A DNA stretch of 64,000 bases from Sphaerisporangium krabiense (GTDB taxonomy: Bacteria > Actinomycetota > Actinomycetes > Streptosporangiales > Streptosporangiaceae). The position numbers and the translations under genes were made by a program. The stretch spans positions 2,790,001-2,854,000 of the forward strand of contig NZ_JACHBR010000001.1 in the NCBI RefSeq assembly GCF_014200435.1. Direction: 5' to 3'. The notes under the pieces are model-generated. The model made no database searches, was not told where the DNA came from, and was given only the letters and a program-made list of their open reading frames with translations. Below are positions 59,748 to 64,000 of the stretch, piece by piece; within the stretch, counting starts at the first letter, position 1; each line of letters opens with the position of its first letter.

Positions 59748-60037
59748 GCGCACTTGAACATCCTAAACGCCCCCTGATCGCGAGTTGAGCCACTGCCCCA
59801 CACTTCCGGATCTATCGGTAGTGTCTTGCCTAGCGAATCGACAACAAGGTTGCGGCCCCCATCACAACGAACGTGGTGATGACGCACAGGCGGGCGGTTC
59901 GCGGCCAACTGTCCAACGACATCCGGACCGTCCGTCCTGCTTCTTTTACTGCACAGCTAAGCCATTCCATTAGTGATCACCCTCTTTGGATGCAGATGAC
60001 TGCACACAGGATTTATGTTAATGCGACCGGTAGCGAT

Positions 60038-61087
60038 TTAGGCCGGTCCAAGATTTAAATCGTCTTTGAGTTGTTGGTGGATATATGCCCGAAGATCCTC
60101 CGCTTTATCTCTAGCACTACTTGCGGCCGCAAACCACTCGATCTCTGCGCCATCCAATCTTGTGAGTTCCGCATAAATCACGGCCTGGTGTCTAATGATT
60201 CGATGCAATTGCTTCGCTTGCTGGAGGTTGGACGCATTCATGGCGAGCTCTTGCTTCCGCAGTCTATTTAAAGTAATAAGGAGACGCAGGCGGCGGATCC
60301 CCTGAGCCGTACTTGAACCCGTCTCGCCATGCCAGCGATCCAGTTCCTTTGCTTGCTTATCTTGCAACTTTTCTAGAGCTTCGACATTCCCAATGTGGAG
60401 TCGGTTGTGAATGCGTTGGCCTGCTTTTTGATAATCGCGGCGCGCTGCCTCTGATGTGAAGCCGATGGATTGATATACACCTGGCCGCGGTGCCCCACAC
60501 ATGCGCTTATACACGGCCGCTTTGTCGATGATTTCCTCGGCTTTAAGTCGCAAATCCTTCGCTTGCTTCAGAATTTTGGTAGATGTATCAGGTTGTTCGT
60601 TAGTCGGGATGGCGGCAAGCTGCTTAGCGCTCTCAGATAGAGAGCGAGCAGCTTCACATAGGTCGAGCCGGGCTTGAACGACCCCGTAGGCCGTATCATG
60701 GTCCGTTAGATGGCCGAAGGTGCCATCGGGATTCTGAACTGTCGGTTCCCTGGGACTATCAGGACTACGGACCTCCACAGTCTCAGCCACTATGACGGAA
60801 CCGCGTTGTTGGCCTCGCCATGTCTCGATGGTCGTCCGTCTCCAGACTTGCTTTCGCCCTCGGAATTCCTCGTGCTTGGGGAATTGCTGCCGGTGGATAT
60901 AGGAACTGACGGTCGCTGGCTTCACTTTCAGGTAACTTGCGATCTCATGTCTATCCCACCACTGCTCCTCCACCTGTTCTGGCTTGTTCCCGCCAAGCGT
61001 GCACATGAGTAGAAGGAGTGCAAGGACATTGACGTCACTCATCAGCTTTCCCATCGACAGGACGAGGTGAGACACATCTTCTCTCAT
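60038..61087 (-). CDS. Hypothetical HTH protein, AT-richer than its surroundings
   Basis: A protein of about 349 aa from the Met at 61087; Met codons at 61135, 61054 and 61042 are alternatives and none has a good SD. Early residues WWDRHEIASYLKVKPATVSS then YIHRQQFPKHEEFRGRKQVW are an excisionase/AlpA-like HTH (HEIAxxLxVxxxTVxxYIxRxxFP...WRxxTIExW). The remaining ~250 residues are long charged helices (LCEAARSLSESAKQLAAIPT; LRLLITLNRLRKQELAMN). There is no known family for the helical part. It lies just outside the AICE, between its right att and an older tRNA-Phe-like scar at 61611, so it may belong to an earlier element. Function: DNA-binding, otherwise unknown. Confidence 0.65.
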   Translation of the reverse strand: MREDVSHLVLSMGKLMSDVNVLALLLLMCTLGGNKPEQVEEQWWDRHEIASYLKVKPATVSSYIHRQQFPKHEEFRGRKQVWRRTTIETWRGQQRGSVIVAETVEVRSPDSPREPTVQNPDGTFGHLTDHDTAYGVVQARLDLCEAARSLSESAKQLAAIPTNEQPDTSTKILKQAKDLRLKAEEIIDKAAVYKRMCGAPRPGVYQSIGFTSEAARRDYQKAGQRIHNRLHIGNVEALEKLQDKQAKELDRWHGETGSSTAQGIRRLRLLITLNRLRKQELAMNASNLQQAKQLHRIIRHQAVIYAELTRLDGAEIEWFAAASSARDKAEDLRAYIHQQLKDDLNLGPA

Positions 61088-62121
61088 GCCTGAAGAATGC
61101 TGCCTCAATGTCCGATTGCAAGGACAGGTTTGCACAGTTGCGATGCTGAGCCTAGCTGCGCAAACACTGCTTGGATCTTGAAGTAGGGGCCGGCTAGTTG
61201 CTGTGGAGGGTCATCAGAGCTAGGTGCTGCGGAGGAAGCTGCAGCTACGGCCAACCGTGTGATCTTGCGACCGTGGCGGTGGCGGCAGCCCAGTGTCCTG
61301 ACTGGTGGGACGCCTGCTGGACGGCAGTCACATAAAGCTGGGCTCTGAGCAGGGGGAAGAGAGATCGAGACACGGGTACATGTTCTCCACTCGGCTACGG
61401 ACCAGAAGGCGACGGTGGCTGAGGCCGTGACGATCGCCGACTGCGGTGCTCGTCGTACGGCTAGTGATCGCCGGTAGGACCCCCAACCAGTCGGCCTTAC
61501 CGGCGGGTGACCACGGCCGAGATGACAGCAGCGTCCCTACACCTCGCCGCATCCACGCGTGCACCCACATGCGTCTGACCATGGTGTTGATGTAACGAGC
61601 GAGGCGATCGGTCCGCCTGGAAAGAGGAAGGTCGTGAGTGAACCTGGAAGGGTTCCTGCGATAGCGATGAGTGCAGCGAAGACAACCTGCATAACCTCAA
61701 TTGGGCACTACTGTGCTCGATGACAAACTCGGCCCTACCCCCGAGGTGTGGACACCTTTAGTGCCTGATGATGGAGATCTGGAGACAAGGACTTCCACGT
61801 GGCGATGAGTCGTACCTGCCGGTGTTCAAGGCGGACGCCCTCGGTCCGATCCGGGACGGACGCTGGCCTCGGTGGCTGAGGACTTGGGGATGCGCAGGCT
61901 GAGGCTAGCTGGGGTAGCTGGGCCGTCCTACGCCGAAGTTAGCTTGATCCCATTTCAGCCATAACGTGGAATATGTCCCGAAATTTCACCTTGACCTGCA
62001 TTGATCATTTAGCTGAAAAGGCCGCCCAAGTCGTGATCATGCACCTGCGGGCCTATCATCTGGGTCAACAAGTGGTGCTCCTGAGGGGGATGCGCCCGTT
62101 GGTGCGTCTCGCGGGAGACAC
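61088..62121. other. Gene-poor region with an old tRNA-Phe scar
   Basis: No credible gene in about 1 kb; all frames are short or low complexity. It contains a 24-bp tRNA-Phe-like segment (61611-61634) and, 88 bp to its left, TGACAGCAGC (61523-61532), the arm-repeat sequence of the AICE. The last 170 bp before the helicase are AT-rich (AAATTTCACCTTGACC) and should hold its promoter. Confidence 0.5.
61611..61634. repeat. Older att scar: tRNA-Phe anticodon-arm copy
   Basis: GTCCGCCTGGAAAGAGGAAG then GTCG is 22/24 identical to the tRNA-Phe anticodon arm (GTCCGCCTGAAAAGCGGAAG then GTCG). The T-arm and acceptor part are not recognisable. Confidence 0.6.
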
Positions 62122-64000
62122 ATGGAACAGTACGTTGACGTCGAGGGGCTATCGATCGAATTGCCTTCTCGATGGTCCGATTCGATCAAAGTTGACAAGA
62201 ACATCGCACGCCAGCTCCTTTGTCCACCACGCAAGGCCCGTCTTGTCAATGAGAACCAGTCAGTATGGGCGGTCGCGGAGGACCAGCGCTGGCCTGTCAT
62301 CAAAGGTCCCGCCCCGGAATACGTGCACCTCGTCCGGAAGAAGGAGCGGTTCGCCTGGGGCGGTCCCGCCGCGGCGCACGCTCCAGCCGAAGTAAGGGCA
62401 TCTCTCGAGGGAGCCTTTCGCCTACCCGGCCTCGACGCGCAGAGCCCGCGAGGGTTGCGTGCACCCCAGACTGGCGCTCTCCTGGCCGTCTTCGCCCACT
62501 GGACCACCGGAAGCCAGCACCCGGCAACGGTCGTGATGCCCACCGGCACGGGCAAGACCGACACTATGGTGGCGATCTATGCAGCCGCGCGCCCGGAGCG
62601 CTTGCTGGTCCTCGTACCCTCCGACGTGCTGCGCGGTCAGACTGCGGGCAAGTTCGAGGCCCTTGGCATCCTGCCTGAACTGGGCATCGTCACCGGCCCG
62701 TTCGAACGCCCTGTGGTAGGCCGCGTGGAGCACCACTTCGAGTCGGGCGACAGCGCCCGCTCCTTCGCGCAGGCGTGCAACGTGGTGGTCACTACCCCCG
62801 CCGCCCTTGCGGGCTTCTCCGAGGACGTCCGGACCGTCTTCCTGGCCGAGTTCAGCCACCTGTTCATCGACGAGGCACACCACGTGGCGGCCAGAACCTG
62901 GAGCGAGATCCGCGACGCCTTCGACGGCCGGCCCGTCGTCCAGTTCACCGCCACCCCCTTCCGGACGGACGGGCGCCCCCTTGGCGGACGAGTTGTTTAC
63001 GCCTTTCCGCTGCGCGAAGCGCAGGCTCAGGGATATTTCGCCGGCATCGACTACATCTCCGTGCTGAGCTTCGACGACCCGGACAGGGACATCGCCGAAC
63101 GCGCCCTGTCGTGCCTGCGCACCGACCTCGACAACGGCCGCGATCACCTCCTCATGGCGCGGACCAGCTCGATCAATCGGGCCAACGAGCTGCTGAACCT
63201 GTACGAGGGGCTCGCGCCGGACCTCAACCCCATGGTCATCCACAGCAAGCTCAGCGGCAGGAAGGCCAAGGCCGCCCTCGACGCACTCGATCAACGCCAC
63301 TCCCACGTGATCATCTGCGTGGGGATGCTGGGAGAAGGTTTCGACCTGCCGCAGCTCAAGGTCGCGGCACTCCACGACACGCATAAGAGCCTCGGCATCA
63401 CGCTGCAGTTCATCGGCCGTTTTGCCCGCGTGTCCTCAACGACGGTGGGCAACGCGACCGTGGTGGCCTCACGATCCGACGCACCCTTCGACGAGCAGCT
63501 TCGTCAGCTTTATGCGGAGGATGCCGACTGGAATCTCATCGTCCGCGACCTGTCCCAGCAGGCCGTCGGCGAGCAGGAGGACGTCAGCGACTTCGAGGCC
63601 GCATTCGGCTCCGGGCCGGAAGAGGTGTCCATCAAGTCGGTGCTGCCGAAGATGAGCGCGGTGGTGTACAGAACCGGCTGCCATGACTGGACCCCGACGA
63701 AGGTCTACCAGGTCTTCCCTGAGGAGAATCTGCTCACCTACCCCATCGCCGTCAACAGGCGCGATCGTGTGCTCTGGTTCGTCACCCAGGAGCAGGCTCC
63801 CGTCCAGTGGGGCCAGCTTCCCGCCGTGGAAGAAGTCGTTCACCACCTTTACGTCATGTCCTGGGACGAAGCCCACGGCCTGCTGTACATCAACAGCACC
63901 AACAACGACAGCCTCCACGAGGACCTGGCCACGGCCGTGTGCGGGCAGACCGCGGACCGCATCACCGGCAAGCGGGTCTACCGCGTCATGGGCGGCATCG
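62122..64000 (+). CDS. SF2 DEAH-box helicase (3' end outside window)
   Basis: 626 codons are present from ATG 62122, with GGGAGA 4 nt upstream. An unassigned ~130-aa N-terminal region (MEQYVDVEGLSIELPSRWSD) precedes the motor: motif I PTGTGKT (residues 140-146), DEAH 250-253, TATPF 276-280, motif V GEGFDLPQLKVAALHD and motif VI QFIGRFAR (429-436). A further ~190 residues follow (SKSVLP-like, VVYRTGCHDWTPTKVYQVFP) with no family I can name. It is a superfamily 2 DNA/RNA translocase of the kind found in restriction and phage-defence islands, but no partner gene is visible inside the window. It lies in the accessory region beyond the tRNA-Phe element. Confidence 0.88.
   Translation, partial: MEQYVDVEGLSIELPSRWSDSIKVDKNIARQLLCPPRKARLVNENQSVWAVAEDQRWPVIKGPAPEYVHLVRKKERFAWGGPAAAHAPAEVRASLEGAFRLPGLDAQSPRGLRAPQTGALLAVFAHWTTGSQHPATVVMPTGTGKTDTMVAIYAAARPERLLVLVPSDVLRGQTAGKFEALGILPELGIVTGPFERPVVGRVEHHFESGDSARSFAQACNVVVTTPAALAGFSEDVRTVFLAEFSHLFIDEAHHVAARTWSEIRDAFDGRPVVQFTATPFRTDGRPLGGRVVYAFPLREAQAQGYFAGIDYISVLSFDDPDRDIAERALSCLRTDLDNGRDHLLMARTSSINRANELLNLYEGLAPDLNPMVIHSKLSGRKAKAALDALDQRHSHVIICVGMLGEGFDLPQLKVAALHDTHKSLGITLQFIGRFARVSSTTVGNATVVASRSDAPFDEQLRQLYAEDADWNLIVRDLSQQAVGEQEDVSDFEAAFGSGPEEVSIKSVLPKMSAVVYRTGCHDWTPTKVYQVFPEENLLTYPIAVNRRDRVLWFVTQEQAPVQWGQLPAVEEVVHHLYVMSWDEAHGLLYINSTNNDSLHEDLATAVCGQTADRITGKRVYRVMGGI

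Noticed and set aside
1..64000. Insertion sequences or transposases
   Set aside because: No DDE or HUH transposase frame and no IS-like terminal inverted repeats were found; all mobile-element genes here are tyrosine recombinases, excisionases and RepSA.

Overview
The window is GC-rich actinomycete DNA. Codons are G/C at third positions throughout, there are secreted proteases with Sec leaders, a Streptomyces-type LAL regulator, a coiled-coil DivIVA/FilP-like protein and integrative elements of the pSAM2/AICE type. Gene content fits a Streptosporangiales/Thermomonosporaceae-like host (Actinomadura or a relative), but the sequence alone does not fix the genus.

Region 1 (1-28.6 kb) is ordinary chromosome. 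It holds the end of a glycosyltransferase, a stand-alone CsoR with its own operator, a gamma-carbonic-anhydrase-like protein, a coiled-coil polarity protein, a GntR regulator with a small downstream partner, and a four-gene operon (cupin-free hypothetical, MmcQ/YjbR, P-loop kinase-like, VanZ-like). An extracellular proteolysis block follows (9.6-23.4 kb): an S8 protease with a P-domain, a divergent LAL regulator, a trypsin-like protease and a 975-aa M36 metalloprotease. Then come an S1-domain protein, an ECF sigma/membrane-partner pair and several hypotheticals. Convergent gene pairs are mostly separated by near-perfect inverted-repeat terminators.

Region 2 (29.1-45.3 kb) is an accretion array at a tRNA-Lys(UUU) gene (45222-45293, minus strand). 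Four 43-44 bp copies of the tRNA 3' half (29099, 32807, 34654, 36192) mark the ends of successive integrated elements, each with a whole, truncated or relic tyrosine recombinase. The right-most element (36.2-45.3 kb) keeps replication initiator, excisionase and integrase but has lost its FtsK/TraB transfer gene through a rearrangement that joined two gene fragments head to head. It carries an AT-richer cargo island: a Shedu-family (DUF4263) nuclease and two proteins with HEPN-type Rx4H motifs, a candidate anti-phage locus.

Region 3 (45.3-50.0 kb) is chromosome again: PspC, an MFS exporter, a small zincin metallopeptidase, a membrane metallophosphoesterase, then tRNA-Glu, tRNA-Asp and tRNA-Phe.

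Region 4 (49.9-59.75 kb) is a nearly complete AICE in tRNA-Phe(GAA). Gene order is int, xis, repSA, two small conserved genes, spdB-like, traB, an SCO3933-like gene, an XRE/TPR regulator, an ABM-domain protein, and an ATPase with its small partner. The element ends are a degenerate tRNA-Phe copy at 59702-59747 and matching 12-bp-spaced direct repeats at both ends. Its RepSA has no canonical start codon; an ATC at ideal spacing from a strong Shine-Dalgarno sequence is the best candidate.

Region 5 (59.75-64 kb) holds an HTH protein, a second, older tRNA-Phe scar (61611-61634) and the first 626 codons of an SF2 DEAH helicase that runs off the window.
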